This document shows positions 8,122 to 18,406 of a stretch of DNA of 64,000 nucleotides, in pieces; the first letter of the stretch is position 1; the number at the start of each line of letters is the position of its first letter. Origin of the DNA: Chthoniobacterales bacterium (lineage in GTDB: Bacteria > Verrucomicrobiota > Verrucomicrobiia > Chthoniobacterales > UBA6821); assembly GCA_019747895.1 (NCBI GenBank), contig JAIEQF010000001.1, forward strand, positions 1 to 64,000, in the 5' to 3' direction. The position numbers and the translations under genes were made by a program. The notes under the pieces are model-generated. The model saw only the letters and a program-made list of their open reading frames with translations. It searched no databases and was not told the DNA's origin.

Positions 8122-10032
8122 TTAGGGCTGTTTGCTCGCTGCATGTTCTTGTAGCAATTCTTCAATCACTTTGGGATCAGCTAGAGTGGAAACATCGCCA
8201 AAATCTTGCGTTTCACCCGAGGCAATTTTCCTTAAGAGGCGACGCATAATTTTTCCGGAACGTGTTTTAGGTAGTGCTACGGCAAATTGGATGATATCCG
8301 GTTTCGCAATAGGTCCAATAATTTTAGCCGTTTGTTCCATTAAAATTTCCTTTAATGCGAGTGTTGGTTGAACATTGGCTTTAGGTGTAACAAACGCATA
8401 AATACCTTCTCCTTTGATCTCGTGGGGATAGCCGACGACGGCTGTCTCTGCAATGTCCGCATGCATCACCAGCGCGCTTTCAATTTCGGTTGTGCTTAAA
8501 CGATGCCCTGCTGTGTTAATAACGTCATCAATGCGCCCTGTAATATAATAATATCCATCGGCATCACGTTGTGCACCATCACCGGTAAAGTAAGCGCTTG
8601 CTACAGGCATAAGATATCCTTCGATAAAACGTGGATGATTGTTATACACAGTTCGCATGAGCGCAGGCCATGGCAGGGTGATTAATAAATTACCTTTGGT
8701 TTTTTCAGTCAATTCAGGTTTGATTCCCCAAAAAGGCTTTGTGGCTGATCCTGGCTTTAAGGGTGTAATGCCGGCAATAGGGGTAATTAAAAATCCTCCC
8801 GTTTCTGTCTGCCACCACGTGTCAATAACGGGGCATTTTGAGTTTCCAACCTTATCAAAATACCATTTCCAGACACTCGGATTAATCGGTTCGCCCACCG
8901 TTCCTAATATTCGTAGACTCGTACGTTGGCTTTTCTTCACCCACTCATCACCTTCTCGCATGAGCGCACGAATAGCGGTAGGCGCCGTATAAAAAATATT
9001 CACGTGATGTTGGTCAACAATTTGCCAGAATCGTCCTGCATCAGGATACGTAGGAATGCCTTCATACAGCAAAATTGTCGCGCGATTAGCCAGTGGCCCA
9101 TAAACACCATAAGAATGTCCCGTAATCCATCCAATGTCGGCGGTGCACCAATAAATATCACCCGGTTGATAATCAAAAACGGTTTTAAAAGTTAATGCGG
9201 TGTATAATAAATAACCAGCAGTAGTATGCAAAATGCCTTTTGGTTTTCCTGTTGAACCAGAAGTGTACAGCACAAAGAGAGGATCTTCGGATTCCATTTC
9301 AACACAATCGCAACGACTCTCAACGCCTTGCAGTGCCTCATCATAAGATACATCACGTTGTGCATTCCAAGGCACCAAATTTCCGGTTCTTTTTACCATT
9401 AGCACCGTTTCAATGTGAGGAGAATGTTCTAGTGCCTCATCAACTTGTTTTTTTAAAGCAATGAATTTTCCGCCTCGCAATCCTTCATCAGCAGTAATGA
9501 CTAAACGACACGCTGTTTCATTTAAACGACTCGACAAAGCTTCTGCAGAAAATCCAGCGAAGACAACACAATGAATCGCGCCGATGCGCGCGCAAGCTAA
9601 CATACTCACAATGGCCTCAGGAATCATGGGTAAATAAATTCCCACCACATCACCACGGCGAACACCATATTTTTTTAAAACATTCGCACAACGACTCACT
9701 TTCTCGTGTAATGCATGATAACTTATTTTCAGTGACTCTGCGGGATTGTCACCTTGCCAAATCAGAGCAATGTCATCTCCATGTGCTTCAAGATGGCGAT
9801 CCACACAATTGTAACAGGCATTTAAACGTGCCTTGTCAAACCAACGCTCTTCTCCTTTTGTCCAATCACCTGTTAAGACGTTTTTCCAAGGAGAGCAAAA
9901 ATCTAAAATTGCAGCCTGTGTTGCCCAAAAATTTTCTGGATGCTTAATGGATTCTTGATACAACGCTTCATATTGTTCTGCTGTTAAACCATCACGACGC
10001 TGGTACAAATTTGCAGAAATAATATTCGCCAT
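8122..10032 (-). CDS. acsA: Acetyl-CoA synthetase
   Basis: This 636-aa AMP-forming acetate-CoA ligase activates acetate through acetyl-AMP. Key motifs are the P-loop-like YTSGSTGKPKG (~residue 260), the adenylation motif DTWWQTETGG, the hinge region GRIDDVINTAGHRLST (~500) and the C-terminal TRSGKIMRRLLR (~590), whose Lys is the usual lysine-acetylation target that silences the enzyme. Length is standard. It stands alone, downstream of tsaC on the same strand with 22 bp between them, so it may share the purE-tsaC transcript. Confidence 0.96.
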   Translation of the reverse strand: MANIISANLYQRRDGLTAEQYEALYQESIKHPENFWATQAAILDFCSPWKNVLTGDWTKGEERWFDKARLNACYNCVDRHLEAHGDDIALIWQGDNPAESLKISYHALHEKVSRCANVLKKYGVRRGDVVGIYLPMIPEAIVSMLACARIGAIHCVVFAGFSAEALSSRLNETACRLVITADEGLRGGKFIALKKQVDEALEHSPHIETVLMVKRTGNLVPWNAQRDVSYDEALQGVESRCDCVEMESEDPLFVLYTSGSTGKPKGILHTTAGYLLYTALTFKTVFDYQPGDIYWCTADIGWITGHSYGVYGPLANRATILLYEGIPTYPDAGRFWQIVDQHHVNIFYTAPTAIRALMREGDEWVKKSQRTSLRILGTVGEPINPSVWKWYFDKVGNSKCPVIDTWWQTETGGFLITPIAGITPLKPGSATKPFWGIKPELTEKTKGNLLITLPWPALMRTVYNNHPRFIEGYLMPVASAYFTGDGAQRDADGYYYITGRIDDVINTAGHRLSTTEIESALVMHADIAETAVVGYPHEIKGEGIYAFVTPKANVQPTLALKEILMEQTAKIIGPIAKPDIIQFAVALPKTRSGKIMRRLLRKIASGETQDFGDVSTLADPKVIEELLQEHAASKQP

Positions 10033-10054
10033 GGTAGCAGATTAGTTGAGTCTA

Positions 10055-11143
10055 TTATTCTGTAACCGCCCGTCGTAAGCGATCCATAATGGCGCAACCA
10101 ATCCCCTCCTCTGGGATAGGCTCTACAACAAGTGATGTTACATCGCTCTCATCCAGTCGCCGCAAAGCGCCATAAAGATTGGCGGCAGCTTCTTTGAGAT
10201 CACCGGAAGAGCTTAAAATCTCGATGGCACCAAATCCTTCTCGAGTTTGAGAGAAAGCAAGCAGGCCGATTTCTTTTGAAGGTGTTTGTAAAGAATCATG
10301 CCACGATAATTTTTTGCGTGGCGCATAATGACTTTTTAAAGATCCGGGTGCTTTGCCATGGATTGATTGGTTCATCACTTTTCCAAATGATGAGAGTTTT
10401 TCTGCCGTGATCGGTCCAGGTCGTAAAATTTGTAATAAAAGACCTTCTTCCAAACTCGCTGATAGAGATGCAGTGGAAGGAGCCTCCGGCGCACAGCGGC
10501 TGAGTGTATAGTTAATACTCGATGACGCGAGCACCGGAGCGACACCGCAATGCGCTCTATCAGTAGAGTTTCGAAGAAGGTCTTCATGAGGCCAGACAAT
10601 CGTTGACTCCAGACCATGATAGCACGGGCCGCCGTCGACGATGAGTAGAATTCTCCCATCGAGCTCTTCGTGGACATCAGCAGCCGTTGTCGGACTGATG
10701 CGTCCAAAACGATTGGCGCTAGGAGCAGCGAGTGGTAAATCAAGTTGCTGTAAAATTTTTCTAAAAACCGGATGAGCTGGAACACGCACAGCCACCGTTT
10801 CCAAACCGGCAGTGACTAAATCAGGAATCGTAGTAGCTCGCGGCAGGAGCAGCGTCAAAGGGCCAGGCCAAAAGGCTTCTGCAAGCTGTTCTACGAGCTT
10901 TTTACATTCAGGCGTCAAGCTAACAACCCGATCGAGCCAAGAAACATCGAGGAGATGGACAATCAATGGATCAGAGAGCGGTCGCTGCTTGGCTTCAAAA
11001 ATAGAGGCGACGGCTTTGGAAGAAAAAGCATTTCCTGCGAGGCCATAAACCGTCTCGGTCGGAAGGGCCACAACTTCTTCTTTTTTTAAAAGAGCAACAG
11101 CAGCAGTGATGCCTGGCTCTGCTGGTAGCAACAATGTTTTCAT
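10055..11143 (-). CDS. tsaC: Threonylcarbamoyl-AMP synthase (Sua5/YwlC type) with in-frame insertion
   Basis: The 362-aa enzyme forms threonylcarbamoyl-AMP for the t6A37 tRNA modification, acting with TsaD encoded at 19004-20026. The YrdC domain is clear ([55 protein letters not shown]). A linker and a Sua5-type C-terminal domain starting near [12 protein letters not shown] follow. Between GLESTIV and [11 protein letters not shown], which are nearly adjacent in normal family members, lie about 47 extra residues (roughly 188-235). They are encoded by a palindromic repeat element on the opposite strand (10441-10582). The frame is intact and no catalytic motif is lost, so the protein is probably functional. 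Its ATG overlaps the end of purE by 4 bp. Confidence 0.93.
   Translation of the reverse strand: MKTLLLPAEPGITAAVALLKKEEVVALPTETVYGLAGNAFSSKAVASIFEAKQRPLSDPLIVHLLDVSWLDRVVSLTPECKKLVEQLAEAFWPGPLTLLLPRATTIPDLVTAGLETVAVRVPAHPVFRKILQQLDLPLAAPSANRFGRISPTTAADVHEELDGRILLIVDGGPCYHGLESTIVWPHEDLLRNSTDRAHCGVAPVLASSSINYTLSRCAPEAPSTASLSASLEEGLLLQILRPGPITAEKLSSFGKVMNQSIHGKAPGSLKSHYAPRKKLSWHDSLQTPSKEIGLLAFSQTREGFGAIEILSSSGDLKEAAANLYGALRRLDESDVTSLVVEPIPEEGIGCAIMDRLRRAVTE
10441..10582 (+). repeat. In-frame palindromic element (core II), copy in tsaC
   Basis: The 142-bp element has matching inverted ends GACCTTCTTCCAAACTC and GAGTTTCGAAGAAGGTC. It shares its interior with the copies at 15447-15589 and 57382-57525 (GGCGCACAGC, ACGCGAGCACCGGAGCGAC, CAGTAGAG). 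The internal hairpin GAGTGTAT-agtta-ATACTC differs from the other copies at both arms, preserving pairing. Relative to its host gene it is inverted, so tsaC is read through the complementary strand ([22 protein letters not shown]). No stop codon results. Confidence 0.9.
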
Positions 11144-11685
11144 GTTGCTGACTTCACTTTTTTTTCTTTGGACTTTTTTGGGAGCCCCAATTTGCTCGTT
11201 GCTGCCTTGATTCGCTGTTCGTTTCTAAAAGCTGTTAATTTTTTTGCAAGAGCTGGGTCGTTTTGTGCTAACAAGGCAACAGCAAAGAGGGCTGCATTTT
11301 TTGCACCGGCTTCGCCAATCGCGAACGTAGCGACCGGGATACCAGCTGGCATCTGCACAATCGAGAGGAGCGAATCCATTCCTGCTAATGTTTTGCTTTT
11401 GATCGGAACACCAAGGATAGGGAGCGTTGTTTGTGCTGCCAGCATTCCTGGAAGATGCGCGGCGCCTCCAGCACCAGCAATAATCGCAACGAGCCCTCGC
11501 TTTTGGGCCTCAGCGGCATACTGAGCCATTTCCATAGGCATCCGATGAGCGGAGAGAACTTGTGCCTCATACGGAATGGCAAATTCTTCGAGCAGTTTTG
11601 CTGCTTCCATCATCGTTTCCCAATCAGACTTGCTTCCCATGACGACGCCGATTAGTGGATTCAATTTAGAAATTTCTTTTAGCAT
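11140..11685 (-). CDS. purE: N5-carboxyaminoimidazole ribonucleotide mutase PurE
   Basis: This 181-aa class I PurE converts N5-CAIR to CAIR in purine synthesis. Diagnostic residues are the start [12 protein letters not shown], the loop SAHRMP (catalytic His) and [12 protein letters not shown]. The C-terminus ([12 protein letters not shown]) is a lysine-rich extension. It is upstream of tsaC with a 4-bp overlap, so the two are probably co-transcribed and translationally coupled. purK is not in the window. Confidence 0.95.
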   Translation of the reverse strand: MLKEISKLNPLIGVVMGSKSDWETMMEAAKLLEEFAIPYEAQVLSAHRMPMEMAQYAAEAQKRGLVAIIAGAGGAAHLPGMLAAQTTLPILGVPIKSKTLAGMDSLLSIVQMPAGIPVATFAIGEAGAKNAALFAVALLAQNDPALAKKLTAFRNEQRIKAATSKLGLPKKSKEKKVKSAT

Positions 11686-11770
11686 AGAGTTGCAATCATA
11701 TGTGAATTTTCATCAATATGGCAAATCATCTATGCCATCTCTTACTGACAACCTGTCACCTGTTACCTGT

Positions 11771-12292
11771 ATGCCTGCAAATAATATTATCCTCATCGGC
11801 TTCATGGGCTCTGGTAAAAGCAGTATTGGGAAGCAACTTGCCAAGCAGCTTCAGTACGATTGCCTCGACACGGATGAGTTGATTGTTGCCAAAACGGGCA
11901 AAAACATTGCCGCTCTTTTTGAGGAAGAAGGCGAAGCTCGGTTTCGCGCATGTGAAACAGAAATCCTCGAAGCCTTGTCCGCATCTTTTGAAAAAAGTTT
12001 TGTCTTATCAACCGGTGGTGGGATTATTTTATCTGAAAAAAATCGAGTGATCTTAAAATCGTTGGGAACCGTCATCTGGCTCAACGCTTCTCCTGAAGTA
12101 CTTTTCGAGCGTGCTACGCGTCAATCAAAGCGCCCTCTGCTCGAAGTCGAATATCCGCGCCGCACTTTTGATCAGCTCTTAGCAAAGCGACTCTCGCTTT
12201 ATCAAGAGACCTGCAATCTTGAAATTGACACGACCGAACTTTCTTATTCGAAAACAGTGGCTGAGCTTCTAAAGCAGCTGTTGAAAAGTTGA
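11771..12292 (+). CDS. aroK: Shikimate kinase
   Basis: The 173-aa enzyme phosphorylates shikimate at O3 in the chorismate pathway. The Walker A motif GFMGSGKSSIG lies near residue 10, DTDELI follows, then ARFRxxE-type residues (EARFRACETEIL) and STGGGII. I chose the ATG at 11771 because it starts right before the first beta-strand (NNIILIGFMGSGK). Upstream codons run through a CCTGT-type intergenic repeat and into purE on the other strand. There is no visible Shine-Dalgarno sequence. Confidence 0.93.
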   Translation: MPANNIILIGFMGSGKSSIGKQLAKQLQYDCLDTDELIVAKTGKNIAALFEEEGEARFRACETEILEALSASFEKSFVLSTGGGIILSEKNRVILKSLGTVIWLNASPEVLFERATRQSKRPLLEVEYPRRTFDQLLAKRLSLYQETCNLEIDTTELSYSKTVAELLKQLLKS

Positions 12293-12306
12293 ATGCTTCT
12301 TGATAA

Positions 12307-13425
<1,119 letters not shown>

Positions 13426-13524
13426 AAGAGAGAATTAACTGCAAAGAGCGCAAAAAAATAAAAGATATTTTCTTTCTCCTTGGTTTCTTTGTGTTCTTTG
13501 TAGCCATTATTCTTAATACAGCTT

Positions 13525-14739
13525 ATGCCAAAATTATCCCTGCTCGATCTCAACGTCGCTAACAAACGCGTTTTAGTCCGTGTCGATTTTAATGTTCCAC
13601 TCAACGAGAAGAACGAAGTTGTTGATGACACAAGGATCGTAGAGGCTTTGCCGACGATTCGTCATTTGATTTCTTATCAGGCAAAGACAATCTTGCTAGC
13701 TCACTTTGGGCGCCCCAAGGGAACGGTCAACGCAAAATATTCTCTGGCTCCTGTTGCTGCTCATCTCAAAAAATTATTGGCAAAAGAAAACGCAGCTGTT
13801 CATTTTTGCAAGGAATCTGTTGGTTCTGTTGCTGAACAAGCGATTGCAGCTATGAAGCCAGGCGACGTTCTCTTGCTAGAGAATGTTCGCTTTCATGCTG
13901 AGGAAGAAACGAATGATTCCATCTTTGCTCAAGCGTTAGCATCACTCGGCGACCTTTATGTCAATGATGCCTTTGGAGCAGCTCATCGCGCGCATGCCTC
14001 CACCGCAGGAATCGCCTCCCATCTGCCTCAAGCAGCGATGGGATTCCTCATGGAAAAAGAGGTTCGTTATCTTCATGGAGAACTGACTCATCCTAAAAAA
14101 CCTTTCTTGGTGATTTTAGGCGGCTCCAAAGTCTCTGACAAAATCGGGGTTATTGAATCGTTGATGAAAAAAGCAGACACCTTCCTCATTGGTGGTGCGA
14201 TGGCTTATACTTTTTTCAAAGCACTTGGCATCGAAACCGCGCTCAGCCGTGTGGAGGCTGACAAACTGGATTTAGCGAGAGACATTTTAAAAAAAGCGGC
14301 GGAACGAGGTGTCAAATTTTTACTCCCTCTTGATTGCATCGCGACGCAAGAAATCAAAGCGGGAGCCCCAACACAGAATATTCCATTGTCTCAAGAATCA
14401 GGCATTCCCCTCACCTGGGAAGGCGTCGACATCGGCCTCGCAACGCGAGAGCTCTATGCTAAGGAAATTGCTCAAGCAGGAACGATCTTATGGAACGGTC
14501 CTGTTGGCATTTTTGAAATTCCTGATTTTGCTGGCGGTACTCGTGCTCTTGCCGAAGCCATTGCAGCGAATACGCAGGCTCTTTCCATTATTGGTGGCGG
14601 TGACTCCGTGACGGCAGTTAAACAATTTGGTCTTGCTGAAAAAATGAGTTTTATTTCCACGGGCGGTGGCGCTTCGTTAGAGCTTCTCGAAGGAAAAGAA
14701 TTGCCTGGAATTGCAGCACTGACAGAAAAAAAGAATTAG
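13525..14739 (+). CDS. pgk: Phosphoglycerate kinase
   Basis: The 404-aa enzyme transfers phosphate between 1,3-bisphosphoglycerate and ADP. Family blocks are KRVLVRVDFNVPL near the N-terminus, HFGRPKG, LLLENVRFHAEEE, NDAFGAAHRAHAST, LGGSKVSDKIGV and the nucleotide-binding IIGGGDSVTAV followed by STGGGASLELLEGK. Length is standard. It is second in the glycolytic run. Confidence 0.97.
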   Translation: MPKLSLLDLNVANKRVLVRVDFNVPLNEKNEVVDDTRIVEALPTIRHLISYQAKTILLAHFGRPKGTVNAKYSLAPVAAHLKKLLAKENAAVHFCKESVGSVAEQAIAAMKPGDVLLLENVRFHAEEETNDSIFAQALASLGDLYVNDAFGAAHRAHASTAGIASHLPQAAMGFLMEKEVRYLHGELTHPKKPFLVILGGSKVSDKIGVIESLMKKADTFLIGGAMAYTFFKALGIETALSRVEADKLDLARDILKKAAERGVKFLLPLDCIATQEIKAGAPTQNIPLSQESGIPLTWEGVDIGLATRELYAKEIAQAGTILWNGPVGIFEIPDFAGGTRALAEAIAANTQALSIIGGGDSVTAVKQFGLAEKMSFISTGGGASLELLEGKELPGIAALTEKKN

Positions 14740-14833
14740 CCACAAAGAGCACAAAGAAATCAAAGAATAGAATAAAGTTGTCTTTTGGCATGTTATTCCT
14801 GCAACCTGTGACCTGCAAACTGTACCCTGCTTT

Positions 14834-15754
14834 ATGCCTCATCCCCGAAAAAAAGTCATTGCTGCCAATTGGAAAATGAATCTCACTTCTAGTGAGGTGA
14901 AGCCTTATCTGGAAACATTGCTTCTAGAAACTCAACAGGTCGAAGGAATCGATATCGTTTTGATTCCTTCTTTTACCTCGATTCCTAAAGCTTCGGAGCT
15001 TTTAGAAAAAACACCAAAGGTACGTCTAGGTGCTCAAAATTTTTCCGCTCATGATAAAGGAGCCTTTACCGGTGAGGTCTCCGCTAGAATGCTTCGCGAT
15101 CTTTTTGTTCGCTATATTCTTGTAGGCCATAGTGAGCGACGTCAGCTCTTTGGTGAAACAGATCAGATCGTTCATGAGAAACTTCTTGTAGCTCATCGCA
15201 ATGAATTTCGTCCGATCCTCTGTGTTGGAGAGACTTTGGAAGAACGTAAAGCAGGAAAAGCAAAGCAGGTGTTAGAAAATCAACTAAAAGTGGCCCTGGC
15301 CGACTTATCTGTTGAAGACCTTGCTGATACGATTATTGCTTATGAGCCTGTCTGGGCCATTGGAACAGGTTGCACCGCCACGACAGAACAAGCGAGCGAG
15401 ATGCATCATTTTATTAGGGAAATGATCAAGGATCTCTCAAGCAAAGGGCCTCTTTCAAAACTCGCTGCTGGTGATGAGAGGCAAGGAATCGACGGCGCAC
15501 AGCAACTGAGTGTACAAGAGGTACTCAATGGCGCGAGCACCGGCGTGACGCAGCCTATCGCGTCAGCAGTAGAGTTTGGCAAGAGGTCCAAGGAAGTTGC
15601 TGCTAAAATTCGATTGATATATGGTGGTAGTGTCACGCCGGCCAATGCGTGCGAGCTTTTAAAATCTCCCGATATCGATGGTGCCCTCGTTGGTGGTGCT
15701 AGTCTTGATCCACGCGCTTTTGCTGAGATTGTGAAAGCAGCGGCGACAGCCTAA
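14834..15754 (+). CDS. tpiA: Triosephosphate isomerase with in-frame insertion
   Basis: The 306-aa enzyme interconverts dihydroxyacetone phosphate and glyceraldehyde 3-phosphate. Catalytic motifs are complete: NWKMN (Lys14), VGHSERR (His) and AYEPVWAIGTG (Glu), with the phosphate loops YGGSV and GALVGGASL. Typical TIM is about 250 aa. The excess is one block at roughly residues 205-252 between HHFIREMIKDLSS and KEVAAKIRLIYGGSV, encoded by a palindromic element (15447-15589). The site is in a surface helix-loop before the YGGS strand, so activity is plausibly retained. It is last of the gap-pgk-tpiA run. Confidence 0.95.
   Translation: MPHPRKKVIAANWKMNLTSSEVKPYLETLLLETQQVEGIDIVLIPSFTSIPKASELLEKTPKVRLGAQNFSAHDKGAFTGEVSARMLRDLFVRYILVGHSERRQLFGETDQIVHEKLLVAHRNEFRPILCVGETLEERKAGKAKQVLENQLKVALADLSVEDLADTIIAYEPVWAIGTGCTATTEQASEMHHFIREMIKDLSSKGPLSKLAAGDERQGIDGAQQLSVQEVLNGASTGVTQPIASAVEFGKRSKEVAAKIRLIYGGSVTPANACELLKSPDIDGALVGGASLDPRAFAEIVKAAATA
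15447..15589 (+). repeat. In-frame palindromic element (core II), copy in tpiA
   Basis: The element is about 143 bp with ends CCTCTTTCAAAACTC and GAGTTTGGCAAGAGG, extended by CTGCTG/CAGCAG inside. It contains the conserved GGCGCACAGC, the hairpin GAGTGTAC-aagag-GTACTC (15508-15526), GGCGCGAGCACCGG, and a TGACGC/GCGTCA inverted pair near its right end. It is in the same orientation and reading frame relative to its host gene as the copy at 57382-57525, giving the shared peptide pattern PLSKxAAGD, LSVQEVLxGASTG, ASAVEFGKR. Confidence 0.9.
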
Positions 15755-15761
15755 AGGCTGT

Positions 15762-15897
15762 CAGTAACGGGTAGCGAGTGGCGGGTGGCGAGTAACTCTA
15801 CGATCGAAATATAATTAGCTTTTCAAAATTAGTATTTTGCTAGGATATCTTTTAAAAAAAACTTGCTTAGAAGCCTCTGGACTCGCCACTCGTTATT
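15762..15897. repeat. Inverted phrase repeat (GCGAGTGGCGGGT type)
   Basis: GTAACGGGTAGCGAGTGGCG, continued by GGTGGCGAGTAAC, lies just after tpiA. Its inverse (ACTCGCCACTCGTTAT) lies just before the chosen permease start. The pair would fold across the spacer. No promoter or gene is recognised in it. Confidence 0.6.
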
Positions 15898-15905
15898 TTT
15901 CCTTC

Positions 15906-16808
15906 ATGCTCCCTGCTCGCTTCCTCTCGCTCTTCCTCGTCCTCTTCTGCGTTGTCTCCATCACTTTTTTTTTGATGAGGCTTTCGCCTGGAGGACCATT
16001 TGATGCAGAAAGAAAATTACCGCCGGCCATTGAACATCAACTTCTCCTCAAGTACAGACTTAATGGTTCGTTGTGGCAGCAATACACCGACTATCTTAAA
16101 GATCTTCTTCATGGCGATCTGCGCCTCTCCACAAAATATCGCAATCGGAGTGTCGCTGAAATTTTAGCACAAACATTGCCAGTAACTTTTACCCTAGGGA
16201 CGCTCTCACTCCTTATGGCGCTTGGCTTCGGGCTCTGGATCGGAGCTTTTGCTGCGGCACGGCCTCATTCTCTTTTCGATCATTGTGCGCTTCACTTTGC
16301 TCTTCTTGCCGTTTCTTTGCCTGCTTTTGTGCTTGGTCCTCTCTTGATTCTCTTTTTTTCCATTTGGCTGCATTGGCTTCCTGTCGGCGGCTGGGGATCT
16401 TTTTCTCAACTGTTATTGCCCTCCATCACCTTAGCTCTTCCTTTTATTGCTGTGATTGCACGATTGTTTCGAGATCAGCTGCGAGAAGTTCTTCAAGATG
16501 ATTTTATTCGTACGGCTCATGCCAAAGGACTCTCTCAGCGCGCCATTATTTATCGTCATGCCTTGCGTGTTGCGATTCTTCCCGTGATTTCCTACACCGG
16601 TCCCCTTGCTGCTAATCTCCTCACAGGATCCATTGTTGTTGAAACTATTTTTCATATTCCGGGAGCTGGTAGTTTTTTTGTGAACTCTATCCTCAACCGC
16701 GATGGTTTCTTGCTAGGAGGCATCGTGATCGTTTACTGCACGCTGCTTATTTTTTGTAATTTTATTATCGATATTGCCTATAGTCGTCTTGATCCACGCA
16801 TTAAATAG
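15906..16808 (+). CDS. OppB-type peptide/nickel ABC transporter permease
   Basis: This ~300-aa inner-membrane permease of the DppB/OppB family starts with RFLSLFLVLFCVVSITFFLMRLSPGGPF, a typical first segment. The BPD-transport signature is DDFIRTAHAKGLSQRAIIYRHALR, here given as DDFIRTAHAKGLS then RAIIYRHALR. It ends SRLDPRIK. I prefer the ATG at 15906: the upstream codons from 15837 cross a phrase repeat, and family members start close to this point. It pairs with the OppC-type gene downstream. No substrate-binding protein or ATPase is nearby, so the substrate cannot be stated. Confidence 0.88.
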   Translation: MLPARFLSLFLVLFCVVSITFFLMRLSPGGPFDAERKLPPAIEHQLLLKYRLNGSLWQQYTDYLKDLLHGDLRLSTKYRNRSVAEILAQTLPVTFTLGTLSLLMALGFGLWIGAFAAARPHSLFDHCALHFALLAVSLPAFVLGPLLILFFSIWLHWLPVGGWGSFSQLLLPSITLALPFIAVIARLFRDQLREVLQDDFIRTAHAKGLSQRAIIYRHALRVAILPVISYTGPLAANLLTGSIVVETIFHIPGAGSFFVNSILNRDGFLLGGIVIVYCTLLIFCNFIIDIAYSRLDPRIK

Positions 16809-16875
16809 AAATTCACAGGGATGGAGGCTCTTCTTCTTTTCATTCCTGTCACCTGTTTGCCTATAATCTGCTCTC

Positions 16876-17736
16876 ATGCCTCGCTCCATTCGCTTTTCAG
16901 TATTTTTTCTTTTAGGAATCGTGGCGCTTTTGCTGATCGGACCTCATTTTTTCCCGAAAAGTTATGCTGAACCTAGTTCCCTTCCTTTTGCCTCTCCTAG
17001 CTGGCAACATTGGTGTGGTACGGATCTGAATGGTCGTGATCTTTTTTATCGCATGCTCACGGGCGGAACAATTTCGTTGTTAGTTGGGTGTGCTGGTGCA
17101 TTCATCACGCTCCTTGTGGGAACCTTTTATGGAATGGTTGCCGGTTATGTTGGAGGATGGTGTGATGCGGGAATGACCCGTTTCATTGATATTCTCTACT
17201 CCATTCCACGCCTCATTTTTATTCTCATTTTCATCAATGCTTTTAATGAGCGCTTGCAGCAAAGTGCCAATGATCTGGGATGGTCATGGTTGGTTGGCTC
17301 TTCGAGAATTTTGATTTTGATTGTCAGCCTCGGATTAATTGAGTGGCTCACGATGGCTCGCCTCGTTCGAGGCCAAACTCTTTCATTAAAAGAACGTCCT
17401 TTCGTTGCTGCTGCTCAGATATTAGGTCAACGTTCTATTATTATTCTTTGGCGGCACATTTTTCCCAATCTTTTGGGAATCTTAATGGTCACGCTGACAC
17501 TTTCCATTCCTGCCGTCATTATTGACGAAGCCTTCTTGAGCTTTCTAGGATTAGGAGTGCAAGCGCCGATGTCTAGCCTCGGATCCTTACTGGCAGAAGG
17601 TGCCAGCGCTATCAATCCTCTCAGAGGAGCATGGTGGACATTGCTTTTTCCAGCATTGTTATTGCTTCTACTCTTGATGACGTTGAACTACCTTGGAAAT
17701 GAACTGCGAGAATTTCATCTCAAGAAAAGGAGCTGA
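16876..17736 (+). CDS. OppC-type peptide/nickel ABC transporter permease
   Basis: This 286-aa partner permease has the OppC/DppC hallmarks HWCGTDLNGRDLFYRMLTGG, SLLVGCAGAFI, YGMVAGYVGGW and ARLVRGQTLSLKERPFVAAA, with the EAA loop ending HIFPNLLG. About six membrane spans are present. It follows the OppB-type gene by 67 bp. The two form the membrane channel of a peptide-class ABC importer or of a microcin-C-like YejBE system. The rest of the operon must lie elsewhere. Confidence 0.88.
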   Translation: MPRSIRFSVFFLLGIVALLLIGPHFFPKSYAEPSSLPFASPSWQHWCGTDLNGRDLFYRMLTGGTISLLVGCAGAFITLLVGTFYGMVAGYVGGWCDAGMTRFIDILYSIPRLIFILIFINAFNERLQQSANDLGWSWLVGSSRILILIVSLGLIEWLTMARLVRGQTLSLKERPFVAAAQILGQRSIIILWRHIFPNLLGILMVTLTLSIPAVIIDEAFLSFLGLGVQAPMSSLGSLLAEGASAINPLRGAWWTLLFPALLLLLLLMTLNYLGNELREFHLKKRS

Positions 17737-17840
17737 CTTAAAATATTTGAATGAAGATAAAATTTTTATTTCTTTCCCTTGCAAAAAGAGAAAAGTGAGC
17801 TTAAATTTCCGCATCCTTATAAAACCACCAATATCAGCCT

Positions 17841-18353
17841 ATGAAAACAATAGCTTCTTTTATTACTTCTTCCCTCTTGGCTTTCACGTTAGTTACTGCT
17901 CAGAGTGCAGTTATCCAGCAAATTCCATCCCCTATTAAACTATCAATTCCACCTTCCTCTCCTTCTCAAGAGGAGATCATTAGTTTTCAACAAGAATTAG
18001 AAAAAAATCCGGAAGACCAAAGCAAACCAGTCATTCTAAAATTACATGAGAATAATAATGGGGCTAAAGTAACAGTTCCAAGTGGATCTCTTGTTAAAGT
18101 GATCTTAGCAACCCAGTCGGCTAGTACAGGCTCTGATTGGGCTCCAACATTTTCTTCTCCTGATGTTTTAGAATTTAAGCATAAAAAAATAAAACAGGCT
18201 CCTCGTCCTTTGATCGGAGCTCCTGCTCAAGAATGCTGGACCTTCATAGCAACGGCTCCTGGTCAAACAACCTTAACATTTTCTTTGGCCCGCTCTTGGG
18301 AAAAAGAAGCTACTCCTCTAAAAACAGTTCACTTTGACATTACTGTTGAATAG
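17841..18353 (+). CDS. Secreted chagasin-like (inhibitor I42) protein
   Basis: The 170-aa protein has a signal peptide (MKTIASFITSSLLAFTLVTA). The mature part resembles the chagasin fold. A Ser/Gly loop (STGSDW) sits where the family has NPTTGY, followed by PAQECWTFIATAPGQTTLTF and SWEKEATPLKTVHFDITV, close to the family's RPWE...P...F.V ending. Chagasin-family proteins inhibit papain-like cysteine proteases, so a role against host or self proteases is possible but unproven. The variant first loop weakens the inhibitor assignment. A second small secreted gene follows after 53 bp. Confidence 0.6.
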   Translation: MKTIASFITSSLLAFTLVTAQSAVIQQIPSPIKLSIPPSSPSQEEIISFQQELEKNPEDQSKPVILKLHENNNGAKVTVPSGSLVKVILATQSASTGSDWAPTFSSPDVLEFKHKKIKQAPRPLIGAPAQECWTFIATAPGQTTLTFSLARSWEKEATPLKTVHFDITVE

Positions 18354-18406
18354 CCTTCATGAATATTATTTACAAATTTTAACCCTCAACCTTATATTAA
18401 CAACCT